DNA of 35,178 nt, taken from assembly GCA_009693785.1 (NCBI GenBank), contig SHWP01000038.1, forward strand, positions 1 through 35,178. The letters run 5' to 3'. This stretch comes from Rhodospirillaceae bacterium (GTDB lineage Bacteria > Pseudomonadota > Alphaproteobacteria > Rhodospirillales > Rhodospirillaceae). Made by a program: the position numbers and the translations under genes. The notes under the pieces were generated by a model. The model was not told the DNA's origin. It saw only the letters and a list, made by a program, of their open reading frames with translations, and made no database searches. Shown one piece after another: positions 7,727-15,199 of this stretch (positions are counted from its first letter, which is position 1; every line of letters begins with the position of its first letter).

Positions 7727-7980
7727 TTGTATACTCCTGCTCGCTGCGCGATTTTCTCAACCATCATTTTTTGAGTCGAACGGTCAATGCGATAAACTGC
7801 GCGTAATGAGCCCTGACGCAATCGAAAGGCGTCCTTATACCCAGTCATCCGTTCGACATTAGCGTGATAGCTAAAGGGGTTGGCGGCAATCCTTTTCAAT
7901 CGCTCCATCAATGCTTGCGCGCGATTGGTTGGAAGGCCGCGCAACCCAATGAGTGCGGCTCGCTCAATCATAAGTTCCAT
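7723..7980 (-). CDS. RelE/ParE-superfamily toxin
   Basis: The 85-residue basic protein has the RelE/ParE layout: two N-terminal helices (IERAALIGLRGLP...RAQALMERLKRIAANP), a central VERMTGYKDAFRLRQGSLRAVYRID strand block and a C-terminal KIAQRAGVYK strand. Members either cleave mRNA at the ribosome or poison gyrase; the target cannot be told here. The start could be ATG 7980, close to the predicted transcription start, or ATG 7971 with GGA in front. It is followed by its antitoxin with a four-base overlap. Confidence 0.87.
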   Translation of the reverse strand: MELMIERAALIGLRGLPTNRAQALMERLKRIAANPFSYHANVERMTGYKDAFRLRQGSLRAVYRIDRSTQKMMVEKIAQRAGVYK

Positions 7981-7988
7981 AATTTTGG

Positions 7989-8017
7989 AGTTTACTGGCA
8001 GTAAACATCAAGGTCAA
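7989..8017 (-). promoter_or_regulatory. Promoter and operator of the toxin-antitoxin operon
   Basis: On the minus strand TTGACC (8012-8017) and TAAACT (7989-7994) are 17 bases apart, a good sigma70-type pair. A perfect palindrome GTTTACTG-G-CAGTAAAC (7990-8006) covers the -10 box and part of the spacer, just where an antitoxin repressor would block RNA polymerase. Transcription would start near 7982, so the toxin mRNA would have almost no leader. Confidence 0.65.
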
Positions 8018-8034
8018 GCTTGTGCCAGCTTGCC

Positions 8035-8898
8035 TTACCACGGATTTTGAAACGGAAACGGCTTGCTATATTCCCACAACTCCGGCGGCAAGGTCGGTTG
8101 ATGATTGGGCGTGTAGCTGAACGGCGAGGCATCGGTGGAAAAGCGGTTCACCAATGGCCCGCCATGAACGCGAATGAGCAGGTTATAGCCTGTTTCGCTG
8201 CCTGCGGGCCCATGCATTTCGTTTTCGCGCCACCAGGCATAGCCACCCGGGCCCATTTTGCCCACATCGCCGAACACATATTCACCCGACAGCACGAAGA
8301 TTTCCTCGATCATCGGGTGGGTAAATTTTCCCGGCATGATTTTGGGCGGCGCATGATGCGGCAGGGCGGCGTAAAGAAACGTCTGCTCTTGGGTGTCGGG
8401 GTCCACGCGCAGTTTTTTGGTGAAAATGGTAGGTGAGAGCGGCTTGACAGTCACTGAGCCTTCAGCGCCGGTTTTCCACTCCATCTCGTACACATTGAGG
8501 TGTTCGATGAGTTTGCGTGGGTCGTACATGCCAGCCGGCGCCATGCCCGGTGAGAGCGTGGGGGCAACCGAAAACATCGCCAGCAACACTGCACCATATT
8601 CAGATGTTAGCCCCGACCACCCATAACCGGCAGGTAAATAGGCGTAGGAGTCCTTCTTATATGTCCGCGCTCCCACCTGAAATTTACCATCAAGCACAAA
8701 GAACTCGAACACGCTGGGAAAATGCAACGGCCCTGGCAGTTTCATGCCCTTGGGCAAGCGCATGATTTCAGTGACCGCGCCATTGCCAGCATCGCGGCTG
8801 AGAACCTTCACATCCACTTGGATGCCCAGCGTGGCAAAGCCACTGCCGCTCCACGGAATCGATTGCGCTTGAACGAAGCACGTGTGCGGACGAGACAT
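8035..8898 (-). CDS. Double-cupin protein A (DUF4437-like), paralogue of 9301 and 10287 genes
   Basis: The 287-residue protein has two cupin modules without a signal peptide. The C-terminal module is the best conserved: FTHPMIEEIFVLSGEYVFGD, then GPGGYAWWRENEMHGP. Its His/Glu/His set could hold a metal. The N-terminal module (FPSVFEFFVLDGKFQVG) has lost the usual histidines. It is the most divergent of three paralogues here. GAGGGGGG stands before the ATG at 8898, and the upstream NTF2-like gene ends 18 bases away, so the three minus-strand genes look like one operon. Family activity is unknown to me; cupin enzymes span dioxygenases, isomerases and sensors. Confidence 0.83.
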   Translation of the reverse strand: MSRPHTCFVQAQSIPWSGSGFATLGIQVDVKVLSRDAGNGAVTEIMRLPKGMKLPGPLHFPSVFEFFVLDGKFQVGARTYKKDSYAYLPAGYGWSGLTSEYGAVLLAMFSVAPTLSPGMAPAGMYDPRKLIEHLNVYEMEWKTGAEGSVTVKPLSPTIFTKKLRVDPDTQEQTFLYAALPHHAPPKIMPGKFTHPMIEEIFVLSGEYVFGDVGKMGPGGYAWWRENEMHGPAGSETGYNLLIRVHGGPLVNRFSTDASPFSYTPNHQPTLPPELWEYSKPFPFQNPW

Positions 8899-8916
8899 AC
8901 GCGCTGCCCCCCTCGC

Positions 8917-9291
8917 CTAGTCTCTCGGCCTGAACTCGGACATGTCGCTATAGACATTCATGTCCACGATCTTGCCGTTTTTAATCTCGAAGCGGTCGAT
9001 ATAACGAATGCCTGAGTACTTCGTGCCGTTATTCCACTCGCCCGCCATAGAGCCGATGGAATACACAACGGCGCCCTCGGCGTTGGGAATTTCCTCGTAG
9101 CGGTCAGTGGTCTTGGTGGCCGATTTTTGCCGGCCTTTCGATTGCGCGGCAAACTCACGCGGGTGGATGAACACCGCCCCGCCGGTCACGGTCATCTTGA
9201 ATCCAGGGCCCATGACGCTTTCCATGCCGGCAAAATCGCGCTGCCCCATGGCATCCAAAAATGTTTTCACGACATCGACAGGTGTTGGCAT
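8917..9291 (-). CDS. NTF2-like (SnoaL/ketosteroid-isomerase fold) protein
   Basis: The 124-residue cytoplasmic protein opens with VDVVKTFLDAMGQRDFAGMESVMGPGFKM and ends with IRYIDRFEIKNGKIVDMNVYSD. This is the usual start helix and closing strand pair of SnoaL-like NTF2 folds. Such proteins are small isomerases, hydrolases or cyclases with a cone-shaped pocket, or non-catalytic binders. It sits between two cupin paralogues with gaps of 9 and 18 bases, so it very likely works on the same compound. GAGG precedes the ATG. Confidence 0.83.
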   Translation of the reverse strand: MPTPVDVVKTFLDAMGQRDFAGMESVMGPGFKMTVTGGAVFIHPREFAAQSKGRQKSATKTTDRYEEIPNAEGAVVYSIGSMAGEWNNGTKYSGIRYIDRFEIKNGKIVDMNVYSDMSEFRPRD

Positions 9292-9300
9292 GGCGGCCTC

Positions 9301-10146
9301 TCAATACAACGTGCTTTGGCGTGGGGGTTTAGCATAGGGCCTCAAGTGCTCGGGCACTTTGGGGTTATAAGGCGCATCGTAATCCACCTCGACGATCTCA
9401 GGGGGAATGATATTCGACAGTGGTCCGCCATCGGTGCGAATAAGCATCATGAACCCCGTGAGTGAGCCATAGGGCCCATGCAATTCGTTCTCGCGCCACC
9501 AGGCGTAGGAACCCGGACACATCACGCCCACGTCATTGATGGCGTACTCGCCCGCCAGCACGAACATTTCCTGCACTATGGGGTGCGACCAGCGTTTGGA
9601 CATGTAGCGGAACGGCAACGCTGAATAGAGAATAGTGATCTCGCCGGTGTAGGGGTCTTGCCGCAGCGGCCGCACGCCCGTGCCCTTGATGTAGCGCGTG
9701 TAGGGGTTTTCCGTCCAGGTCTCCAGCCCCTCGCGCGAAACATCATGCCGGGGCACGTACAATTTTTCGTCGTAGAACCCTTGCGGTGGTGCGCCGGTTT
9801 TTTCTTCGGGTGCGGCCGACAGCATGGTCAGCACCACCGCGCCCTTGGGCGAGCGGATGCGATCACGCATCCAGCCCTTAGGTAGATTGGCATAACAACG
9901 TCGGCCAAAATTCTGGCCGTTGATCTCCAGTGCGCCATCGAGAACAAGAATTTCCTCATGGCAAGTGAGATAACGATCACCCGCAAAATCCCACCCTGGC
10001 GGATAGCGCACGATGGTTGAACACGCACCCGTCACATTATCGAGGCTGAGGATTTTCACATCCAATTCCGGCCAAGCGCCGTTGGCAAAGCCTTTTTGCC
10101 AGGGCAAGTCCTGTGCTTGAACAAACATGCAATGCGGGCGCGCCAT
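9301..10146 (-). CDS. Double-cupin protein B (DUF4437-like)
   Basis: The 281-residue paralogue has an N-terminal module with CHEEILVLDGALEING (about residues 62-77) and a C-terminal module with SHPIVQEMFVLAGEYAIND and GSYAWWRENELHGPYG. The tail (DYDAPYNPKVPEHLRPYAKP) is shared with the divergent copy at 10287. No signal peptide is present, so it acts in the cytoplasm. It is first in the minus-strand operon, transcribed away from the divergent copy across a 140-base spacer. A purine-rich AAGGGGATGGGAAG stretch precedes the ATG. Confidence 0.84.
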   Translation of the reverse strand: MARPHCMFVQAQDLPWQKGFANGAWPELDVKILSLDNVTGACSTIVRYPPGWDFAGDRYLTCHEEILVLDGALEINGQNFGRRCYANLPKGWMRDRIRSPKGAVVLTMLSAAPEEKTGAPPQGFYDEKLYVPRHDVSREGLETWTENPYTRYIKGTGVRPLRQDPYTGEITILYSALPFRYMSKRWSHPIVQEMFVLAGEYAINDVGVMCPGSYAWWRENELHGPYGSLTGFMMLIRTDGGPLSNIIPPEIVEVDYDAPYNPKVPEHLRPYAKPPRQSTLY

Positions 10147-10243
10147 CGACTTCCCATCCCCTTATTTGAGCCATCTTGGCCGCGAATAGCTGTAATTTCT
10201 AGCGGCAGTTTAATCTTGGAATCCCCCGCCCGCTCGCCCATAG

Positions 10244-10253
10244 TCGGGCCCGA
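10244..10253. promoter_or_regulatory. Palindrome in the divergent cupin intergenic region
   Basis: TCGGGCCCGA is a perfect 10-bp palindrome about 33 bases before the plus-strand cupin start, inside the 140-base spacer that must hold both promoters. It could be a shared operator. No convincing -35/-10 pair was seen. Confidence 0.3.
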
Positions 10254-10286
10254 TTTGGGGATGCCAACTGCACGGAGAACGCCACA

Positions 10287-11132
10287 ATGGCCCGGCCACA
10301 CATCATGTTCATCATGGCCCAGGACTTACCCTGGCAGAAGGGGCTCTACGGCCCAGGGCGAGTGGATGTGGAGATGAAAATGCTCTCCATCGACGAGAAA
10401 GGCACCGACGCCACCACCATTGTGCGCTATCCGGCGGGCTGGCAGCGCACTGCGCCTGAGTATTGCACTGCGCATGAAGAATTCATGGTGCTTGATGGCG
10501 CGATCACCATTGATGGCCACACCTACGACACCCATTGCTATGGTTTTTTCCCGTCGGGCTACACGCGTGAGAAAGCATCATCACCTAAGGGTGCGGTGTT
10601 GCTGACCATGTTTTATGACAAGCCGATGATCGTGAACGGCAAGGGCAAGGGCTTTGACGAAAAACTGCTGGTGAAATTCATCGACCCCAAGCTGCTGGAT
10701 TGGGATCCGGGCTTGGTCGACCCGCAACTGGCCAAGGGCGTGGCCATCAAACACTTCCGCACCGATCCCTATACCGGCGAAACCTCGTTCCTCTATTGCT
10801 CACCACCGCATCGCGTACCGCCGGGCATGGCCAAACCAAAGTGGACCCACCCGATGGTGGAAGAATTGTACGTCATCGAGGGTGACTACGTATGGGGCGA
10901 TTGCGGCCGCATGGGACCGGGTGGTTACGCCTGGTGGCGCGAGAATGTGTATCACGGCGCGTCGGGCACCGATTCAGGTTACCACCTGTTTGTGCGCACC
11001 GTCGGCGGGCCGCTGGTGAATACCTTCGACACCGTCAAGGTTCCGTTCACGTGGGATGCGCCCTACAACCCGGTGCTGCCGCCCGAGTTGAAGAAATACG
11101 CCAAGGGCTACGTCAAGCCGAAGAATTATTAA
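10287..11132 (+). CDS. Double-cupin protein C (DUF4437-like)
   Basis: The 281-residue protein has the same length as copy B and the same start (MARPHIMFIMAQDLPWQKG). The N-terminal module carries AHEEFMVLDGAITIDG. The C-terminal one has THPMVEELYVIEGDYVWGD and GPGGYAWWRENVYHG, with possible metal ligands His, Glu and His. CGGAGAA lies seven bases before the ATG. It is transcribed alone, divergently from copy B, and ends at a strong terminator. Near-equal lengths and shared blocks show a local duplication followed by divergence; the substrate is unknown. Confidence 0.85.
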   Translation: MARPHIMFIMAQDLPWQKGLYGPGRVDVEMKMLSIDEKGTDATTIVRYPAGWQRTAPEYCTAHEEFMVLDGAITIDGHTYDTHCYGFFPSGYTREKASSPKGAVLLTMFYDKPMIVNGKGKGFDEKLLVKFIDPKLLDWDPGLVDPQLAKGVAIKHFRTDPYTGETSFLYCSPPHRVPPGMAKPKWTHPMVEELYVIEGDYVWGDCGRMGPGGYAWWRENVYHGASGTDSGYHLFVRTVGGPLVNTFDTVKVPFTWDAPYNPVLPPELKKYAKGYVKPKNY

Positions 11133-11151
11133 TTGTTCATAGGGTCAATAA

Positions 11152-11181
11152 AAAACGGCGCCCGTTGCGGGGCGCCGTTTT
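11152..11181. terminator. Strong bidirectional intrinsic terminator
   Basis: AAAACGGCGCCC (11152-11163), a six-base loop and GGGCGCCGTTTT (11170-11181) form a perfect 12-pair stem with A and T tracts on opposite sides. It serves the plus-strand cupin gene (ending 11132) and the minus-strand cytochrome gene (ending 11206). Confidence 0.88.
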
Positions 11182-11205
11182 GCGTTAGACTGAAACGATC
11201 AGCGC

Positions 11206-11607
11206 TTATTTCGCGCCGGTTTGAATTTTCAAATAGGCGATCAGCGCCTTGCGGTCTGGTTCCTTGGGAACGCCCGCGAAGGCCATTTTGTTGCCGGGTA
11301 AAAAGTCCTTGGGCTTGACCAGCCATTCATTGATGGTTTCTTCCGACCAGGTAATGCCAGACTTGGCCACCACGTCGGAATATTTGAAGCCTTCTTTGGT
11401 CCCGGCCTTCGCGCCGAATAAGCCATTCAAATTGGGGCCGACCTTATGGCGGCCGTCCTTCTCGGTGGAATGGCACGAGCGGCACATCAAAAACACGCGC
11501 TGGCCCAGTTTCATGGTGGCCTCATCGGGCGCTTGCGCGGCGGCGGGCAGCGAGAACGATAAAGCCAACGCCGCAATCGCGGCTGACAAGGAAAGAATTT
11601 TTTTCAT
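11206..11607 (-). CDS. Periplasmic class I cytochrome c
   Basis: The 133-residue protein has a Sec signal peptide (to about residue 25, PAAAQA), the haem motif CRSCH at residues 42-46, and a KVGPNLNGLFG loop. The likely axial methionine is M108 in GNKMAFAG. This is the cytochrome c2 / mitochondrial-type layout, a soluble single-haem electron carrier of the periplasm. AAAGG lies about 10 bases before the ATG. It has no neighbouring oxidase gene, so its redox partner is not indicated. Confidence 0.92.
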   Translation of the reverse strand: MKKILSLSAAIAALALSFSLPAAAQAPDEATMKLGQRVFLMCRSCHSTEKDGRHKVGPNLNGLFGAKAGTKEGFKYSDVVAKSGITWSEETINEWLVKPKDFLPGNKMAFAGVPKEPDRKALIAYLKIQTGAK

Positions 11608-11948
11608 TGCTGATTTACCTTTATTGATCGGGAGGCCCGGCCCTTACGTGCCCCAACTGCCAAATATGGCCTTAAAATCGCGCCGAAAAGTAGTGTGTTT
11701 AAGGTCAAAGTAAAGCCGGATTTTGGCAGCAAGCCCATTATGCGGGGATCAGTATTGCCCCGACAAAGGCCTAAATCCTTGTTCGAGATCAAGGTTCGGA
11801 CGGCCGGAGGTTGGTCTAATCCGACTGCGCCTTGGGTGCGTATCAGTTAAGACCTTGCCTCTATTGACGAAACGCGCAATGGAGCAAGACTAACGCGACA
11901 GTCTATCAGCCGCGCAATTTCGGGTTGCTATCGGAGCGTAAGGAATTC
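11608..11948. other. 341-base divergent intergenic region
   Basis: The gap lies between cytochrome c (-) and the RND adaptor (+) and must hold both promoters. A TTGACG at about 11865 is followed 17 bases later by only a weak -10 (AGACTA). I see no gene, tRNA or strong hairpin. Confidence 0.4.
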
Positions 11949-13034
11949 ATGGCCGGTCTGAACAAAGCCCAAGTCACGGCCATTGCAATTATCGCCGCAG
12001 GTGCCTTGTGGATTGGCTCGGGCATGATCGGGCGCGAGACCAACCCCCTGCCCGGTGTACCCAGCGCAAGCAACAGCCAAGCGGACGTCATCACCACGGT
12101 TCGCATCGCCAAATCGCAGGCCCAGCCTTACCAAAGCGGCGTCATCTTGCAGGGCCGTACCGTGGCCTCGCGTAGCGTGGACTTGCGCTCGGAGGTCTCG
12201 GGCCGTATCGAGAAAATCCTGGTAGACCGGGGCCAACTTGTAAAACAAGGCCAGGAGATGATTCTGATCGCGGTGAATGATCGCGAGGCGCGCTTAGACC
12301 AAGCCCGTGCAGCCCTGTCACAACGCGAGATGCAAGCCGAGGCTGCGCGCCAACTGGCCAAGCAAAGCTTTCAAAGCCAAGTGAAATTGGCCGAGGCCGA
12401 GGCGCAATTGGCCCAGGCTAAGGCCGATGTGTCGCGCTTCACGTTGGATTTGGCCAACACCCGCATCAAAGCTCCCTTCGATGGCGTACTTGATACGCGC
12501 CTGATCGACGAAGGGGCGTTGCTCAACTTGGGTGATCGCATCGGAACGGTGGTAGACCTCGACCCCATCAAGATCACCGCACAATTATCCGAACGCAATG
12601 TAGGCGACGCCCGCCTCGGCCTGCTGGCCAAAATCGTACTGACCGACGGCAAGACGCTAGAAGGCCAAGTAAGTTACATCGCGTCGGTCTCGGACCCCAA
12701 TACGCGCACCTTCACCATCGAAGTGCTGGCCCCCAACTCTGATGGCAAGGTGCTCTCGGGTCTGGCCGCGCAATTACGCCTGCCCTTCGGCCAAAATACC
12801 GCACACCGCATTTCGCCCTCGGTCATGACCCTGTCGGACGAAGGCAAGATTGGCGTGAAAAGCGTCGATGACGAGGACAGGGTGAAATTTTGGCCGGTGG
12901 AAATTCTCGACGACGGTCCCGAAGGCACGTGGGTATCGGGCTTGCCCGATCAGCTCTCGCTGATCGTCGTTGGCCAGGAGTACGTTGCTGTGGGCCAAAA
13001 AGTGTCGCCCGTGGTGGCCGAGGGCGCCTCGTAA
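11949..13034 (+). CDS. RND efflux periplasmic adaptor (membrane fusion protein)
   Basis: The 361-residue protein has an N-terminal membrane anchor (about residues 8-27). Next comes the first half of a lipoyl/barrel-sandwich domain (SVDLRSEVSGRIEKILVDRG, about 79-98), then a coiled-coil hairpin (about 115-170, rich in A, Q, E and K). The second lipoyl half is NTRIKAPFDGVLDTRLIDEG, followed by beta-barrel and membrane-proximal domains. It bridges an RND pump and an outer-membrane channel. The start at 11949 follows AAGGA. The next gene is a PAS_5 protein. The only RND permease in the window lies 9 kb downstream at 22033, an unusual separation. Confidence 0.9.
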   Translation: MAGLNKAQVTAIAIIAAGALWIGSGMIGRETNPLPGVPSASNSQADVITTVRIAKSQAQPYQSGVILQGRTVASRSVDLRSEVSGRIEKILVDRGQLVKQGQEMILIAVNDREARLDQARAALSQREMQAEAARQLAKQSFQSQVKLAEAEAQLAQAKADVSRFTLDLANTRIKAPFDGVLDTRLIDEGALLNLGDRIGTVVDLDPIKITAQLSERNVGDARLGLLAKIVLTDGKTLEGQVSYIASVSDPNTRTFTIEVLAPNSDGKVLSGLAAQLRLPFGQNTAHRISPSVMTLSDEGKIGVKSVDDEDRVKFWPVEILDDGPEGTWVSGLPDQLSLIVVGQEYVAVGQKVSPVVAEGAS

Positions 13035-13115
13035 CCACTCGAACCTCCCAATACTTTTGCGCGATTTACCTGCAGCTCATCGCCCAGGTAGCATTGATTA
13101 TTGCACGGAGGTGCA

Positions 13116-13661
13116 ATGACAGTGCCAACTCCGTTCGCCCCCAATACACCCGATGATATCTTAGAATTTTATGACCACTGGGCCAGCCTGCCCAAGCGCG
13201 GGCTGATGCCGCATTTGAGCGACTATCTCGATCGTGCCCCTGCCCGGCTGCAGCCCAACGTCGTCATCATTGATGTGAGCTCACCCGATGAGATGATCAT
13301 CCGGTTATTCGGTACGAATATAGTCGACATCTCAGGTCGCGAACTCACTACAAAAAGTCTTCATTCGGTCTTTGCCCCACAGATCTGGCCAGATTCGTGC
13401 AAGCGTATCTGGAAAGCTGTCACGCAGCCTGCAGGCTATTATTGTATCCGTGGCGTGCGTTCCTCCGGTGATCGCATGCTGCATAGCCCAAGTGTGTGCT
13501 TGCCAGTGGCCAGCGGTACCGGCGGCAGGTATTGCTTCATGAGTTACTCTATCTTTCCGGCTGCCAGCACCATGATGCTGGATGAGCGCCCTGACATCGT
13601 GTTGAGTTTAGAACTGCTTCACTGGATTGACATTGGAGCAGGTGTGCCGAAAGATATCTAG
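13116..13661 (+). CDS. PAS_5-family protein (PAS-like domain, sensor or unknown)
   Basis: The 181-residue protein fits the PAS_5 pattern: an early YDHWASLPKRGLMPHLSDYL, then VIIDVSSPDEMIIRLFGTNI and SGRELTT. No kinase, cyclase or DNA-binding output domain is attached and no signal peptide is seen. Stand-alone PAS_5 proteins are common in alphaproteobacteria and their role is mostly unknown. GGAGGT stands before the ATG at 13116, which settles the start over an in-frame TTG at 13101. It follows the RND adaptor by 81 bases and could be read with it. Confidence 0.75.
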   Translation: MTVPTPFAPNTPDDILEFYDHWASLPKRGLMPHLSDYLDRAPARLQPNVVIIDVSSPDEMIIRLFGTNIVDISGRELTTKSLHSVFAPQIWPDSCKRIWKAVTQPAGYYCIRGVRSSGDRMLHSPSVCLPVASGTGGRYCFMSYSIFPAASTMMLDERPDIVLSLELLHWIDIGAGVPKDI

Positions 13662-13673
13662 CAAGCAGCGTAC

Positions 13674-15191
13674 CTAATTTTTCATACGGATTAGGTGCAA
13701 CGGCAGGTAATCGTAATACTTGTCGTAGTCCGGCGTTTCGGAGACGCGCGGGCCGATGCCGTCGAGATATTTATTCTGCCACAGAAAAACGCCGGGCGGG
13801 TTTTCGTATTCGCGCCGCGTGACTTGCTGCATCAATTGGTCGATCACATTGATGTCCGTGGCGGCTTGCGCCTGCTTGACGGACTCAAGGCTTGGCGGAT
13901 CGCAGAAGTACGGTTTGTTGATGCCAGTTTGACCCAGGCACGAGCGGTAACGGTAATCACCCAGGCCATCAAGGCCACGCCCGAAATTCGAGAACATATC
14001 TGCCTCGAACTTGCCGAGAAACATCATCTGGGTCATTTGCGCCATGGCTGCTGGAATGATCGTGAACTTGATTCCAGCCGCTTTTAAGTCTTGCGCGATT
14101 TGTTGATAGAACGTTTCCTCATCGGCACCACTGGCGGCGATACGCACCGACACCTCAAGCCCTTTGGGATATCCAGCCTCGGCCAGCAAGGCCTTGGCCC
14201 GCGCCGGGTCGTAGGCAAACGGCTTGATATCGGCGACATAGCCCGGCGCACCCGGCAACACCAATTGCCCTACCGGCGTGACGGTGCCACCCAAAATCAC
14301 ATCGGCGATGGCTTGCCGATTGATGGCATAGTTCATCGCCAGGCGGACTTTCGGGTCGTTGATCGGCGACTGCGGCACGTGCTCTTTGGCAAAAGAGATA
14401 TAGGTGACTCGCGTGCTCTTGCGGTTCAACGTATGGCCGCCCAGCGCGTGAAGATCTTCGCGGTCGCCGGGGCCGATTTGCAGGGCGATGTCGATCGCAT
14501 TGGCCGCCATGGCCTGCATGCGGGTCATTTGTTCTTGCAGGAGAAGTAATTCAAGCCGCGCTGCCTGCGGTTTGTTCCAAGCCTTCGGGTTAGCGGTCAG
14601 AACCACCTTGGCCGGGTTGTCATCGACTAGCGCGAAGGAACCGCTGCCGATGCCCTTTCTTCCTTCTCCGTCCTTGTCGAGTGAGGCTGTCCAAGCTTTA
14701 GGTTCTGGAATTTTCCAGTTCGCCATGCGCTGCGGAAACAATGTATCAGGTTGCTTCAGATGAATCTCGGCGGTCAATTCGCCCGTACGTACCGCCCGTT
14801 CAATATTGGCGAAGCTGCTGCCAATCGTGGTTGTGAATCCCTTTGGTGTTTTCAAATAATCGGCTGAAGCGACCAAGGCCTCGGCCGTCACCGGCACACC
14901 GTTCGAAAACACGACGCCCTCGCGCATGGTGATGGTCCATACGCGCGCATCGGTTGACGACCACGCCACCGCCAGCCAAGGCAGCACACGGCTCTGGTCG
15001 TCGATTACTACCAACGGGTCGAAAATGGGAAGCACCGCGATGGTCGAGGGTAGCGTGAGGCCTTGGTACGGGTTGGCGATGGACGGGGCAAACAGCGGCG
15101 AGGCGATGCGCAGCGTGCCTTGCTGAGCTTGCGCCTTAGCGAAACCCAGCAAGCTCAGTGTGGCAATGATCGCTGTTCGGCAAACGCGCAT
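13674..15191 (-). CDS. ABC-type solute-binding protein, family 5 (peptide/nickel/opine class)
   Basis: The 505-residue protein has a Sec signal peptide ending near residue 22 (GFAKAQA) and the full-length family 5 fold. Landmarks are PIFDPLVVIDDQSRVLPWLA, WTITMREGVVFSNGVPVTAE, KVRLAMNYAINRQAIADVIL and DPARAKALLAEAGYPKGL. It would deliver an oligopeptide-like or other organic ligand to an ABC importer, but no permease or ATPase gene is nearby. The start at 15191, behind GAGG, leaves eight bases after the nitrilase stop, so the two genes form an operon. Confidence 0.9.
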   Translation of the reverse strand: MRVCRTAIIATLSLLGFAKAQAQQGTLRIASPLFAPSIANPYQGLTLPSTIAVLPIFDPLVVIDDQSRVLPWLAVAWSSTDARVWTITMREGVVFSNGVPVTAEALVASADYLKTPKGFTTTIGSSFANIERAVRTGELTAEIHLKQPDTLFPQRMANWKIPEPKAWTASLDKDGEGRKGIGSGSFALVDDNPAKVVLTANPKAWNKPQAARLELLLLQEQMTRMQAMAANAIDIALQIGPGDREDLHALGGHTLNRKSTRVTYISFAKEHVPQSPINDPKVRLAMNYAINRQAIADVILGGTVTPVGQLVLPGAPGYVADIKPFAYDPARAKALLAEAGYPKGLEVSVRIAASGADEETFYQQIAQDLKAAGIKFTIIPAAMAQMTQMMFLGKFEADMFSNFGRGLDGLGDYRYRSCLGQTGINKPYFCDPPSLESVKQAQAATDINVIDQLMQQVTRREYENPPGVFLWQNKYLDGIGPRVSETPDYDKYYDYLPLHLIRMKN

Positions 15192-15199
15192 GGCGAACC

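Noticed and set aside
6834..7862. 342-residue plus-strand open frame
   Set aside because: It runs antisense through the VOC gene and most of the antitoxin gene and has no recognisable domain; high GC content keeps such frames open.
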